64,000 nucleotides of DNA from Marinomonas lutimaris (lineage in GTDB: Bacteria; Pseudomonadota; Gammaproteobacteria; Pseudomonadales; Marinomonadaceae). Below, piece by piece: positions 15,882-24,211 of the stretch. The DNA is taken from assembly GCF_019426345.1 (NCBI RefSeq), contig NZ_JAHLLW010000020.1:321-64320 (forward strand), given 5' to 3'. Under the pieces are notes generated by a model. It was not told where the DNA came from, did no database searches, and was given only the letters and a program-made list of their open reading frames with translations. Numbering within the stretch: the first letter of the stretch is position 1; each line of letters opens with the position of its first letter. The translations under genes were made by a program, and so were the position numbers.

Positions 15882-17096
15882 ATGAAATCGTCAGGTAGTA
15901 CTTCTGAGCAAAGCCGCATTTATAATGAGCGCATCATTCTTCATTTGGTTCGACAGCACCCTGAAATCTCTCGAGTAAAGATTGCCGAACAGACGGGATT
16001 AAGTGCTCAAACGATTTCTGTGATCACCTCGTCTTTGCTTGAAAGGCACTTATTACAAGTTGATGGCAAGGTAAAAGGTCGTCGAGGCCAGCCTTCTATA
16101 AAGCTTAGCATCAATAAAAAAGGCGCTTATGGTTTAGGCATCAATGTCGATCGTGATCATATCAGCGCTGCTTTGTTAGATTTCAGTGGCGAATGTGTTT
16201 TGCTGTTAGAACGAATGGTGTCGTTCTCCACTGAAAATTTAGCTAAGAAAATCGCTCAAGATTTGATTGAAGAAGTGAAAACAACACTAGGAGAAGATTG
16301 GAGCAAGATTCAAGGAATTGGTCTGGCAAGGCCCGATTATATGGATTCTTGGTTGGAAACCTTGGTGACGGACTCGGATCAAAGGGCGGATCTAAGCAAT
16401 CTAAAAGCCGCTTTGGCCTATTGGCAATCGGACGCGTTTGAGACTTGGTTGACGGATTTAACCGGCGTGCCCTGTTTCTGCGAAAACGACGCTGTCGCTG
16501 CGGCGACCAGTGAGTTGTTGCTGGCATCGATTACGCCACAACGGGACTTTTTTTATCTATTCGTGAGCACTGCTTGTGGTGGCAGTTTTGTAGCTAATGG
16601 TGAATGTTACTTTGGTGCTCACGGAAAAGCCGGTAGCTTTGGTTTAATTCCCACTGCAACGGGCAAGCATGGCAAATGGATTCTTGAAGCCTTGTCTTTG
16701 TCGTCCTTGCGTCGTTTTTTTGCTGATCAGCAAACTCAATGGCCTTTGTCTGATGAGCTATGGTTTGGCTCTGAATACACTACACTTATCGAGCAATGGG
16801 CAAATGAAGTGGCGTTTGAGGTGACTCCGGCTTTGGCATCGGTGATTGCTTTATACGATCCAGAGGCGGTTTTGATTGGCGGTCGTTTACCGTCTCCTGT
16901 ATTGGCTGCGTTAATTGTCTGTCTTGAAAGTGCGTTAACAGCACACAGTATGTTGCCGTTACCAGCGATTCGTATTGCACAAACCGGTCATACCGCCGGT
17001 GTTTTAGGTGCTGCCGTGTTGCCGCTTTATGGGAGCTTTGCTCCGCAGCAAAATCTATTGTTGCTAAGTTCAAAATCCGCCGTTTCAGTCTCTTAA
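15882..17096 (+). CDS. ROK family transcriptional regulator, 404 aa
   Basis: An N-terminal winged helix (RIYNERIILHLVRQHPEISRVKIAEQTGLSAQTISVITSSLLERHLL, residues 11-58) precedes GRRGQPSIKLSINKKGAYGLGINVD and an ROK sugar-binding domain, the layout of Mlc/NagC/XylR. The zinc-binding CxCGxxGCxE motif of Mlc is not present. ROK repressors bind a sugar or sugar phosphate as inducer. The gene is divergent from the AGE-family isomerase, so a mannose- or fructose-related effector is the natural inference. The TyrR-like gene follows 33 bases later on the same strand. Confidence 0.88.
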   Translation: MKSSGSTSEQSRIYNERIILHLVRQHPEISRVKIAEQTGLSAQTISVITSSLLERHLLQVDGKVKGRRGQPSIKLSINKKGAYGLGINVDRDHISAALLDFSGECVLLLERMVSFSTENLAKKIAQDLIEEVKTTLGEDWSKIQGIGLARPDYMDSWLETLVTDSDQRADLSNLKAALAYWQSDAFETWLTDLTGVPCFCENDAVAAATSELLLASITPQRDFFYLFVSTACGGSFVANGECYFGAHGKAGSFGLIPTATGKHGKWILEALSLSSLRRFFADQQTQWPLSDELWFGSEYTTLIEQWANEVAFEVTPALASVIALYDPEAVLIGGRLPSPVLAALIVCLESALTAHSMLPLPAIRIAQTGHTAGVLGAAVLPLYGSFAPQQNLLLLSSKSAVSVS

Positions 17097-17129
17097 AGAG
17101 AGCAAAATAGAAAACTAAAGAGAGAAGTG

Positions 17130-18638
17130 ATGAGGTTAGAAATACAATGTGAAGACAGAATAGGTATGGTGCGAGAAGCCCTCGACTTATTTATTCCTCA
17201 TGGTATCGATATGCGCTTAGTGGAAGTCGATACCAAGCGTCGTTGTATTTATTGTGGCTTTTCCGATATACCTTTTTCAAAACTGCAGCAGTTGTTAGCG
17301 GATATCCGTCGCTTAGATAGCGTAGAAGACGTTAAAACCGTGATGTTCACGCCATCTGAAAGAGAACACAACGCGCTTTATACCTTGTTAGAAGCCTTAC
17401 CCGATGGTGTGATTTCTGTTGATTTGAAGGGCAATATCACCATGGTAACGGAGCTTGCTGCACAAGATCTGAATGTGCCTGTGTTGAACCTGCTACACAA
17501 ACCTGTTCAGCAGTTTATCAAAGGAATTAATGTTTCCAAAGAAGCATGGGCGAATCCACGTGATGGCATGAGTAAACGAATTCGCATTCGTAACAAAACT
17601 TTATTGCTGGAAATGAAACCGATTTTTGTCAGTGACGACGAGGGTGTTGCCAATCCTGCTGGCACTGTAATTTATTTGAAATCTAAAACACGTTTGGATC
17701 GACAAGCTGAAAGTTTAAAGCAAGCGCCAGATGCAGAGAATCATTTAGAAACCTACTTCCAGCCAGCGCTAATTAAAAGCGCCGTTATGAAACGAACCTT
17801 GTTGCAAGCAAAAGCCTTTGCACAAGTACCAATGCCTTTGCTGATTCAAGGGGAAGTGGGCACGGGCAAGCGAGATTTGGTTGATGCGCTGTTTCAGTAT
17901 TGGCAAAAGCGTCAGGGCGAGCTCGAGGCGCAGCTTATTATTCGCCATGCCAGAGAAATAGTGAAAGACGACATCATCGCATTAGAAAAACTGTCTGGCT
18001 GGTTTGTGATTGAAGATATTGAATTCCTTGATGAGCAAGCTCAAGTCGCCTTAGCAGATTGGTTGTCTCGCCAACCAGGTGAAAGTACTAGCCTTGATAG
18101 TAATGTTCGTTTGGTTATTTTGTCTTCGTTAAGCCAAATGCAGCTTGGTAAAGGCGATATTTTAAACAAAGATTTGTATTTTTCCTTGGCTGCTTTGGTG
18201 TTACCTATGCCATCGATTAGGGAGCGAAAAGAGGATATAGAAGGGCTTGTGTTGCAAATTGTATCGGTTCAAGCGGAGCGTTATCGCATGCCTGTACCTT
18301 CTATTTCAAAGGGGGCTTTAACTAAGCTGGCTTTGTATTCTTGGCCTGGTAATTTGAAAGAGTTACAAAACACTTGTCTACAAACCTTATTGACGACTCA
18401 AGACAAAGAGTGGCAAGCGGATGATGTGCAGTTACCAGAGAATAATTACATGGCTGACATGGTGTTGATTGATGATTCGTTGGAAGTGACAGTAAAGCAA
18501 TGGGAGGCTGAGTTACTAAAACGACTTTACCCCAGCTTTCCAAGTACAAGGCGGCTAGCTAAAGCTGTTGGCATGAGTCATAGTGCAATAGCGAATAAAC
18601 TAAAAGAGTACGGGATAAATACGTATTTGCCAGACTGA
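17130..18638 (+). CDS. tyrR: TyrR/PhhR-like aromatic amino acid regulator, 502 aa
   Basis: Domain order is that of E. coli TyrR: ACT domain (MRLEIQCEDRIGMVREALDLF at residue 1), the SEREHNALYTLLEALPDGVISVD junction near 76-98 leading into a PAS domain, an AAA+ domain with Walker A GEVGTGK at about 241-247, and a C-terminal Fis-type helix-turn-helix (PSTRRLAKAVGMSHSAIANKLKEYGI) closely matching TyrR. The AAA domain is degenerate: Walker B reads FVIEDIEF rather than the usual LLDEIG, and no GAFTGA loop for sigma-54 contact is seen, as in TyrR. I use the ATG at 17130 since it aligns with TyrR; GTG at 17127 is adjacent. No phhA or aromatic gene is nearby. Confidence 0.85.
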   Translation: MRLEIQCEDRIGMVREALDLFIPHGIDMRLVEVDTKRRCIYCGFSDIPFSKLQQLLADIRRLDSVEDVKTVMFTPSEREHNALYTLLEALPDGVISVDLKGNITMVTELAAQDLNVPVLNLLHKPVQQFIKGINVSKEAWANPRDGMSKRIRIRNKTLLLEMKPIFVSDDEGVANPAGTVIYLKSKTRLDRQAESLKQAPDAENHLETYFQPALIKSAVMKRTLLQAKAFAQVPMPLLIQGEVGTGKRDLVDALFQYWQKRQGELEAQLIIRHAREIVKDDIIALEKLSGWFVIEDIEFLDEQAQVALADWLSRQPGESTSLDSNVRLVILSSLSQMQLGKGDILNKDLYFSLAALVLPMPSIRERKEDIEGLVLQIVSVQAERYRMPVPSISKGALTKLALYSWPGNLKELQNTCLQTLLTTQDKEWQADDVQLPENNYMADMVLIDDSLEVTVKQWEAELLKRLYPSFPSTRRLAKAVGMSHSAIANKLKEYGINTYLPD

Positions 18639-18654
18639 AAGGTTTCAATCTGGC
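18629..18654 (+). terminator. Hairpin over the tyrR stop codon
   Basis: gccaga-tgaaa pairs with tttca-tctggc across a GG centre; the hairpin includes the stop codon. No T-run follows, so it may be a weak terminator or an mRNA 3' stabiliser. Confidence 0.45.
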
Positions 18655-18681
18655 AAATAGATAGAATGGAGAAAGGGTTAG

Positions 18682-18843
18682 TTAGTATGGGCGTCTATGA
18701 CGTGGTACAGGACGACGTACTTCTTCGCGCTCAATCTTGATTGGTTGTAGCTTTGTTTTCGGTTGTGCGGTGTTTTTCTGGATATTGGCTACCAAGAAAG
18801 CAATTGCTGCGCAGGCAGCGACGAATAACAAAAATTCAAACAT
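18682..18843 (-). CDS. Small single-pass membrane protein, 53 aa
   Basis: Not previously framed as a long ORF but well supported: ATG (minus strand at 18843) preceded by ggaga with a six-base gap, then a hydrophobic N-terminus (MFEFLLFVAACAAIAFLVA, residues 1-19) and a basic, Pro/Arg-rich tail ending VRRPVPRHRRPY. This is a signal-anchor with a positively charged cytoplasmic tail. I do not know a family. It converges on the TyrR-like gene (43 bases between stops), and the 150 bases upstream separate it from the HAD gene that reads the same way. Confidence 0.65.
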   Translation of the reverse strand: MFEFLLFVAACAAIAFLVANIQKNTAQPKTKLQPIKIEREEVRRPVPRHRRPY

Positions 18844-18960
18844 GGCATTTCTCCAAACTAATTATTCTTTTAACAATCATGGTTCAAAATGATCGTTGGG
18901 TAAAGGCTAAATATGTTGTCTTTAAGTTAATGGAGGAGATTTTTTGTAAATCAACCCCAA

Positions 18961-19003
18961 CCTTTAAGATTACAAGTTATACCTTTTAAGATTACAAGTT
19001 ATA
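18961..19003. repeat. Tandem duplication of about 22 bp
   Basis: The unit ccttttaagattacaagtt plus ata occurs twice back to back (18961-18981 with one T fewer, 18982-19003). The second copy supplies the stop codon and last residues of the HAD gene, so the duplication is best read as a replication-slippage event at its 3' end. Confidence 0.8.
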
Positions 19004-19813
19004 CCTTTTTCTTAGATACCTTGCTACGCCATCTTCATCATGATGACCAATGACATCGGTAGCAGCATCTTTCACATGAAGCAATGCGTTATCGGTTGCA
19101 AAGGCTTCATCTGAAGCAGAGAACATAGATAGATCATTGTCTCCATCTCCAAATACTACCAACCTTTCGGCACCAATTTCTGCTTTTAGTTCCATCAATG
19201 CAGAACCTTTACACACATTGCTGTGGTGGATGTCTAACCAGAATGCATCAGGGTTATAAATGCCACCACCGGAATAGGCGGTTAAATGGCTGTGTTTTTG
19301 GCTATCTAGGACAATTTTTTCAATAAACTCGGGGCGGCCCATCGCACTAATATTAGTGATTCTTGCATTATGAGATAGCTCCGCTATGGGGTGAAGACTC
19401 ATATTTTTATGGTTGCCCAGCTCATTGGCGATGTGGTCGCTCAAATGTCCAGTCAGCGGCGAATGGTAAACTCTGTGCGAACCATCGTCTTCTAGGCAAA
19501 AAATAAAAGGCGTGACTTGGTTTTCTTCAAAAGATGTAAGCAGCTCTGAAATATGGCTTTGTGATAGTAGGTTGCGATGACGATATAGATTTTGTTGAGG
19601 ATCCCACCATTCAACACCGTTCTTAAAAATCTGCCAGTTTGGGAATTCATGTCCTTCAATACAAGGCATGGCTGCAAAGTGAGTTCGGCCTGTCGCAACC
19701 GTGTAGAAAACCCCTGCAGATTTTAAACGCTCAAGGGTATCGAGTGTGTAATCAGACAGGCGTTGATGTCGATTAAGTAGAGTTCCGTCTAGATCAAATG
19801 CCACTAATTCCAT
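18992..19813 (-). CDS. Cof-type HAD-IIB phosphatase, 273 aa
   Basis: Haloacid-dehalogenase hydrolase with motif I FDLDGTLLN at residues 5-13, motif II Thr in TVATGRTHF, a cap domain, and motifs III/IV in ...FGDGDNDLSMFSASDEAFAT near residues 220-240; the GDGxND signature marks the Cof/YidA subfamily that dephosphorylates sugar phosphates and similar small phosphoesters. I place the start at 19813 because gaggtg lies five bases upstream and motif I then sits at its usual position; the longer reading adds 19 residues without match. The 3' end is affected by a tandem duplication. Confidence 0.88.
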   Translation of the reverse strand: MELVAFDLDGTLLNRHQRLSDYTLDTLERLKSAGVFYTVATGRTHFAAMPCIEGHEFPNWQIFKNGVEWWDPQQNLYRHRNLLSQSHISELLTSFEENQVTPFIFCLEDDGSHRVYHSPLTGHLSDHIANELGNHKNMSLHPIAELSHNARITNISAMGRPEFIEKIVLDSQKHSHLTAYSGGGIYNPDAFWLDIHHSNVCKGSALMELKAEIGAERLVVFGDGDNDLSMFSASDEAFATDNALLHVKDAATDVIGHHDEDGVARYLRKRYNL

Positions 19814-19956
19814 AATCACCTCATATATGCAATGTTCAACACTATCGCATTTTATGAAAGGGGAGTTCAACCATTAAGGCATGCGTTAAGCTATTTTTTG
19901 GATTGCTTGGAAAGGCCACAGCGAACAGTAAGTGTGTGTTGTGGCCTTTTAAGAGA

Positions 19957-20307
19957 CTAGTCTTTCTGAACAAGCGCTGTCGCTGTGAATGTAATACCGC
20001 TCCAGCCATTTTCAATAAATTGGCGAATGTTTTGATGGTCGCTGGCTTCTGGATTGTCTAACACATCGACACGGTAAAAATCACCAAACAAATTCAGTGT
20101 TTCTATTTCAGTTAGCTGGTGAATAGATCCGAAAGAAAAAATCTTACAAGAACCATTGTTTTCATTAATGCCATTGGTCTGCTTGCCATTAGAAAACGCA
20201 GCAGGCGTGAATTCGTACTCGCGCTCAATGACATCAATGACTTCTTTGAATTGAACCTGTTCTGGCGTGCTTTTGATTTTTTCGATTAGCGTTTGTGTAC
20301 TTAGCAT
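19957..20307 (-). CDS. HopJ type III effector family protein (housekeeping-like), 116 aa
   Basis: The blocks YEFTPAAFSNG, NNGSCKIFSFGSIHQLTEIETLNLFGDFYR-DVL-NPE--DHQNIR-FIENGWSGI-F define the HopJ family. Although named after a Pseudomonas syringae effector, the family is widespread in free-living bacteria that have no type III system, usually as a lone cytosolic protein of unknown role, so I do not take it as an effector. Upstream ggag supports the start. It precedes the HAD gene on the same strand by about 140 bases. Confidence 0.85.
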   Translation of the reverse strand: MLSTQTLIEKIKSTPEQVQFKEVIDVIEREYEFTPAAFSNGKQTNGINENNGSCKIFSFGSIHQLTEIETLNLFGDFYRVDVLDNPEASDHQNIRQFIENGWSGITFTATALVQKD

Positions 20308-20377
20308 TGGTACTCCGTCAATTAGTCGGTTTAATAAAAAATGTCGGTTTAATGTAATAATTTGATGGATTATAAAG

Positions 20378-21571
20378 TTAGTGATCAGCGGTTGGTTCAG
20401 CGTATCGAACGGTCACTTTGAAACAAATAAAAGCAATTATGCCACAAGCGGCAATGGTGCCAAGCATGGGGACAAAAGTGCCATTGTGAAGAATACTGAT
20501 GACGGCGCCACCTAAGGCACCAAAGGCGAAACGAGAGGTTCCGGCAAGTGCTGTGACGCTACCGTTATGACTACCTGCATGTTTTAACGCGCCTGCCATA
20601 AAGCCACTTCCTAGAATTCCCATTGGTCCCATAAATGACATACTGGCAATGATGATAATCCATAGTGGTGGGTGATCGAAAAAGCTAAGAGCAATCATTA
20701 ATATTGAGGCAGCCAATGGAATATATATAGCATATTTAGATAAAACTTCTGTTCCAAGCTTTTCAACATAACGACCATTAATGGTTGAGGCCAGCATCAT
20801 AGAAATAACGTTTAAGCCAACTAAGAAGCCGAAGTTTGCCGGATCAACGCCATATATTTCAATGTATACAAAGGAGCAGCCAGTAATAAAACTCATCATG
20901 CCCGCAAAGTAAAAGGCAGAAGCCGCGATATAACCCATGACCGAGCGATTTTTAAGCAAAATTATGTAGTTTCGAATCGCGTTGCCAAATGAGAAGGGGG
21001 TGCGTTTTTCAACGGGGAGCGTTTCAGGTATGGTGCGCAAAAATAGCACAATGGCGAGAATTGCTAGAATGCCTAGCAGGACAAAAATATAGTGCCAATT
21101 TAAAATGGTGAGGATGGCACCACCGATAATCGGTGCCGCCAAAGGTGCCAATGCCATCACTAACATGATCATCGACATGGCTTTGGCAAATTGATTAATC
21201 GACATACCGTCTTTCACCAAAGCAGGAATGCACACAGCTACAGCGGCACCGCCCAAGGCCTGAACTGCTCGTCCCACTAGCAACATTTCGTAACTTTGTG
21301 TCAAGGCACAGATAAAGCTGCCAATAGCAAAAACCGTTAAACCACCGACCACAACTTTACGTCGGCCAATAGCGTCGGAAATAGGGCCAAAAAGAATCTG
21401 TAGAAAGGCAAACACCAGCAAATAGATACTTAACGTCATCTGAATGAGGCCAATATCAGTGTTTAGGCTCTTGGAAATAGTTGGGATACTTGGTAGATAA
21501 GCGTCAATTGCTAAAGGTGTCAGTCCTGATAAAAGACCGAGTACTAAAATAATAGGGAATGTGAGTTTCAT
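20378..21571 (-). CDS. MFS transporter, Bcr/CflA drug-resistance family, 397 aa
   Basis: Twelve hydrophobic segments and the Bcr/CflA signatures LTPLAIDAYLPSIPTI in helix 1, FGPISDAIGRRKVVVGGLTVFAIGS (motif A between helices 2 and 3) and LGGAAVAVCIPALVKD in helix 4. These proton antiporters export drugs such as bicyclomycin, sulphonamides or chloramphenicol, and in some cases cysteine; the natural substrate here is unknown. Length is normal. The gene stands alone on the minus strand with a 250-base intergenic region upstream. Confidence 0.9.
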   Translation of the reverse strand: MKLTFPIILVLGLLSGLTPLAIDAYLPSIPTISKSLNTDIGLIQMTLSIYLLVFAFLQILFGPISDAIGRRKVVVGGLTVFAIGSFICALTQSYEMLLVGRAVQALGGAAVAVCIPALVKDGMSINQFAKAMSMIMLVMALAPLAAPIIGGAILTILNWHYIFVLLGILAILAIVLFLRTIPETLPVEKRTPFSFGNAIRNYIILLKNRSVMGYIAASAFYFAGMMSFITGCSFVYIEIYGVDPANFGFLVGLNVISMMLASTINGRYVEKLGTEVLSKYAIYIPLAASILMIALSFFDHPPLWIIIIASMSFMGPMGILGSGFMAGALKHAGSHNGSVTALAGTSRFAFGALGGAVISILHNGTFVPMLGTIAACGIIAFICFKVTVRYAEPTADH

Positions 21572-21879
21572 ATGGCAACTTAAAAGATTGGTTAATCGGT
21601 TTTATCGAGTTGCACTCATAAATCCGCAAAAGGTTTGATAAATTATAATCTGTTTACGTTTGATCGTTTAGTTTAATTGTGCAAACACTGAGTAAAACCC
21701 AGTAGGCTACAATTTGTAAGGGTTATCTTTTCTGGTTTTCATTTATGGAACGTGGTTCAATTTCGCTTTCATTTCTAGTGGGTAAATAAAGTCCATTTTA
21801 TTGCCCTGTCCAGCACCCATTTTTGTTTCATTTTGTTTTTCTAGTGGTGTCAAGTTTTAAAGGTTTAATAAGGAATCTT

Positions 21880-23748
21880 ATGTTACGTTTTTTTGAAAAA
21901 TGGGTGCCTGCTTACCCTGATATAGAAGCCATACAGGCTCCAAAAACGCTGTTTGCGTTTTGTCGTTACTACTCAAGAGGGGTGGAGCTTCCGCTGTTTC
22001 TAATGTCTCTTTTGACCGCCGCGATTGCTATTTTAGAGGTGACGTTGTTTAGCTTTATGGGGCAATTAGTCGATTGGTTGATTAATAAGGACCCAGACAC
22101 TTTTTTTGCTGAAGAGGGCACGCATTTATTATTAATGTCTTTAATGATTCTTGTACTGATGCCTTTAGTGACCTTTTTTCATTCGGCAATTATTCATCAA
22201 ACCCTATTGGGTAATTACCCAATGCGTATTCGCTGGTTGTCGCATCATTACATCTTGCGTCAAAGCATGTCGTTTTTCCAGGATGAGTTCGCTGGGCGTA
22301 TTTCCACCAAGGTGATGCAAACGTCACTTGCGGTTCGTGAAACCGTGATGAAATTGCTCGATGTCTTGGTTTACATCGGTGTTTACTTTATTTCTATGGT
22401 CGTGCTGATCGCAAAAGCAGACTATCGCTTGATGATCCCAATGTTAGGTTGGTTGGTTTGCTATGTTTTGCTGCAAATGTACTTTGTTCCTAAACTGAAA
22501 AAAATCTCCGCTGATCAAGCCGATGCCCGCTCAACCATGACAGGACGAGTGGTAGACAGCTATAGCAATATTTCAACCGTTAAGCTTTTCTCTCATCATC
22601 AACGTGAAGCGGATTATGCAAAAGACGGCATGGATGGTTTCTTGCAGACGGTTTACAAGCAAATGCGTTTGGTCACTATGCTCAGTGTAGGTGTGCAAAC
22701 TTGTAATTATATTTTGGCATTTTCGGTAGCAGCTCTGTCTATTTGGTTATGGACGGGCAGCATCATTAGTGTTGGTGCAATTGCTATTGCAGTGAGTTTA
22801 GCACTTAGGCTAAACGGTATGTCTCAATGGATTATGTGGGAAATCAGCGCGCTATTTGAAAACATCGGTATGGTTAACGATGGTATGAAAACACTGTCTC
22901 GACCTATCGAGATAGAAGACAAGCCAAACGCGCCAGCACTTTCAGTACCTCATGGGCTTATTGAATACGATGCGGTCAATTTTCACTATGGTAAGCAAGA
23001 CAGTAAGGTCATTGAGAACCTTGTCTTGTCTATAAAAGCGGGTGAAAAAGTCGGCCTTGTCGGTCGCTCTGGTGCCGGTAAGTCAACGATTGTTAATCTA
23101 TTGATGCGTTTCCATGACATTGAATCAGGTCAAATTCGCATTGACGGACAAGACATCAGCGCTGTTCAGCAAGATTCGTTACGTGGTCAAATTGGTATGG
23201 TGACTCAGGATACGTCTTTACTACATAGAACGGTTCGCGAGAACTTACTTTATGGTCGACCTGATGCCACGGAAGAAGAAATGATCGCTGCTGCTAAGCA
23301 AGCAGAAGCTCATGACTTTATTCTAGACCTGACCGATCCGTTCGGTAATGCAGGTTACGATGCCATGGTCGGTGAGCGTGGTATCAAGCTTTCCGGCGGT
23401 CAGCGTCAACGTATTGCCATTGCGCGAGTCTTGTTAAAAGATGCGCCTTTGTTGATTCTAGATGAAGCAACATCTGCATTGGACTCTGAAGTAGAAGCTG
23501 CAATTCAAGAGAGCTTGTACAAACTGATGCAAGGTAAAACTGTGATCGCTATTGCTCATCGCTTGTCGACCATTGCGGCAATGGATCGTTTGATTGTTTT
23601 GGATAAAGGCAACATCATAGAGCAGGGCAGTCATGATGAGTTGATCCAGCATGCTGGTATTTATGCATCACTTTGGGCGCATCAAACCGGTGGTTTCTTA
23701 GCTGAAGACATTGATATCGAAGATGTTGAGCTGGAAGGCGCGAAGTAA
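21880..23748 (+). CDS. ABC exporter, fused membrane and ATPase domains, 622 aa
   Basis: A half-size type IV ABC exporter. Six membrane segments lie in residues 35-320, and the ATPase domain has Walker A GRSGAGKST, Q-loop MVTQDTSLL, signature LSGGQRQR, Walker B LLILDEAT and switch His in IAIAHRLST. It belongs to the MsbA/multidrug group and would act as a dimer, exporting lipid or hydrophobic compounds. I start at 21880: aaggaat lies a few bases upstream, and an N-terminal MLRFFEKWVPAYP is typical of this subgroup; the longer TTG reading adds 19 hydrophobic residues. An SMR pump gene follows by 43 bases, probably in one operon. Confidence 0.9.
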   Translation: MLRFFEKWVPAYPDIEAIQAPKTLFAFCRYYSRGVELPLFLMSLLTAAIAILEVTLFSFMGQLVDWLINKDPDTFFAEEGTHLLLMSLMILVLMPLVTFFHSAIIHQTLLGNYPMRIRWLSHHYILRQSMSFFQDEFAGRISTKVMQTSLAVRETVMKLLDVLVYIGVYFISMVVLIAKADYRLMIPMLGWLVCYVLLQMYFVPKLKKISADQADARSTMTGRVVDSYSNISTVKLFSHHQREADYAKDGMDGFLQTVYKQMRLVTMLSVGVQTCNYILAFSVAALSIWLWTGSIISVGAIAIAVSLALRLNGMSQWIMWEISALFENIGMVNDGMKTLSRPIEIEDKPNAPALSVPHGLIEYDAVNFHYGKQDSKVIENLVLSIKAGEKVGLVGRSGAGKSTIVNLLMRFHDIESGQIRIDGQDISAVQQDSLRGQIGMVTQDTSLLHRTVRENLLYGRPDATEEEMIAAAKQAEAHDFILDLTDPFGNAGYDAMVGERGIKLSGGQRQRIAIARVLLKDAPLLILDEATSALDSEVEAAIQESLYKLMQGKTVIAIAHRLSTIAAMDRLIVLDKGNIIEQGSHDELIQHAGIYASLWAHQTGGFLAEDIDIEDVELEGAK

Positions 23749-23790
23749 AAATACAGTTCCTGTTGGAATCGATAACTTAGAGAAGGGCTT

Positions 23791-24120
23791 ATGACGTATT
23801 TTATTTTGTTTCTGGCTATCTTAGCTGAAGTCATTGCTACGACTGCTTTAAAAGCGTCAGACTCCTTCACTAAATTGGGTCCAAGTATTGTGCTGGTGGT
23901 TGGTTATGCTATGTCGTTTTACCTTTTGTCCATCGTGATGCGATCTATGCCAACAGGCGTGACTTATGCAATTTGGGCTGGCTTAGGCATTGTTTTGATT
24001 TCGGTATTTGGCTATCTGTTTAACAGTGAAAAGCTTGATTTGGCGGCGTGTGTTGGAATGTCGTTGATTGTCGCTGGAGTGGTGGTGATTAATGTATTTT
24101 CTAAAACGGTCAGCCATTAA
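23791..24120 (+). CDS. SMR family multidrug efflux protein (EmrE/Sug type), 109 aa
   Basis: Four hydrophobic helices with the essential membrane-embedded Glu13 in FLAILAEVIATTALK and the conserved YAIWAGLGIVLI block of helix 3. EmrE-type dimers exchange protons for quaternary ammonium or other cationic compounds; guanidinium exporters share the fold, so the substrate is uncertain. ATG follows agaagggc. It lies 43 bases after the ABC exporter and ends just before a strong terminator. Confidence 0.93.
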   Translation: MTYFILFLAILAEVIATTALKASDSFTKLGPSIVLVVGYAMSFYLLSIVMRSMPTGVTYAIWAGLGIVLISVFGYLFNSEKLDLAACVGMSLIVAGVVVINVFSKTVSH

Positions 24121-24150
24121 TAAAGAGTTGAATACTGGAAGCATAAAAAA

Positions 24151-24172
24151 CTCGCTGATGGATTTCAGCGAG
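24151..24172 (+). terminator. Rho-independent terminator after the SMR gene
   Basis: Arms ctcgctga and tcagcgag with a six-base loop, followed by T7 on the plus strand and by T6 on the minus strand, so it may also serve the converging siderophore-binding gene. Confidence 0.9.
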
Positions 24173-24211
24173 TTTTTTTGTTTCATCCGCAAGCTTTATG
24201 TGGTTTTTGTA

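Noticed and set aside
19957-20307. HopJ-family protein as a second type III effector linked to the harpin gene
   Set aside because: The family is common in bacteria without type III secretion, and no hrp box lies upstream of this copy.
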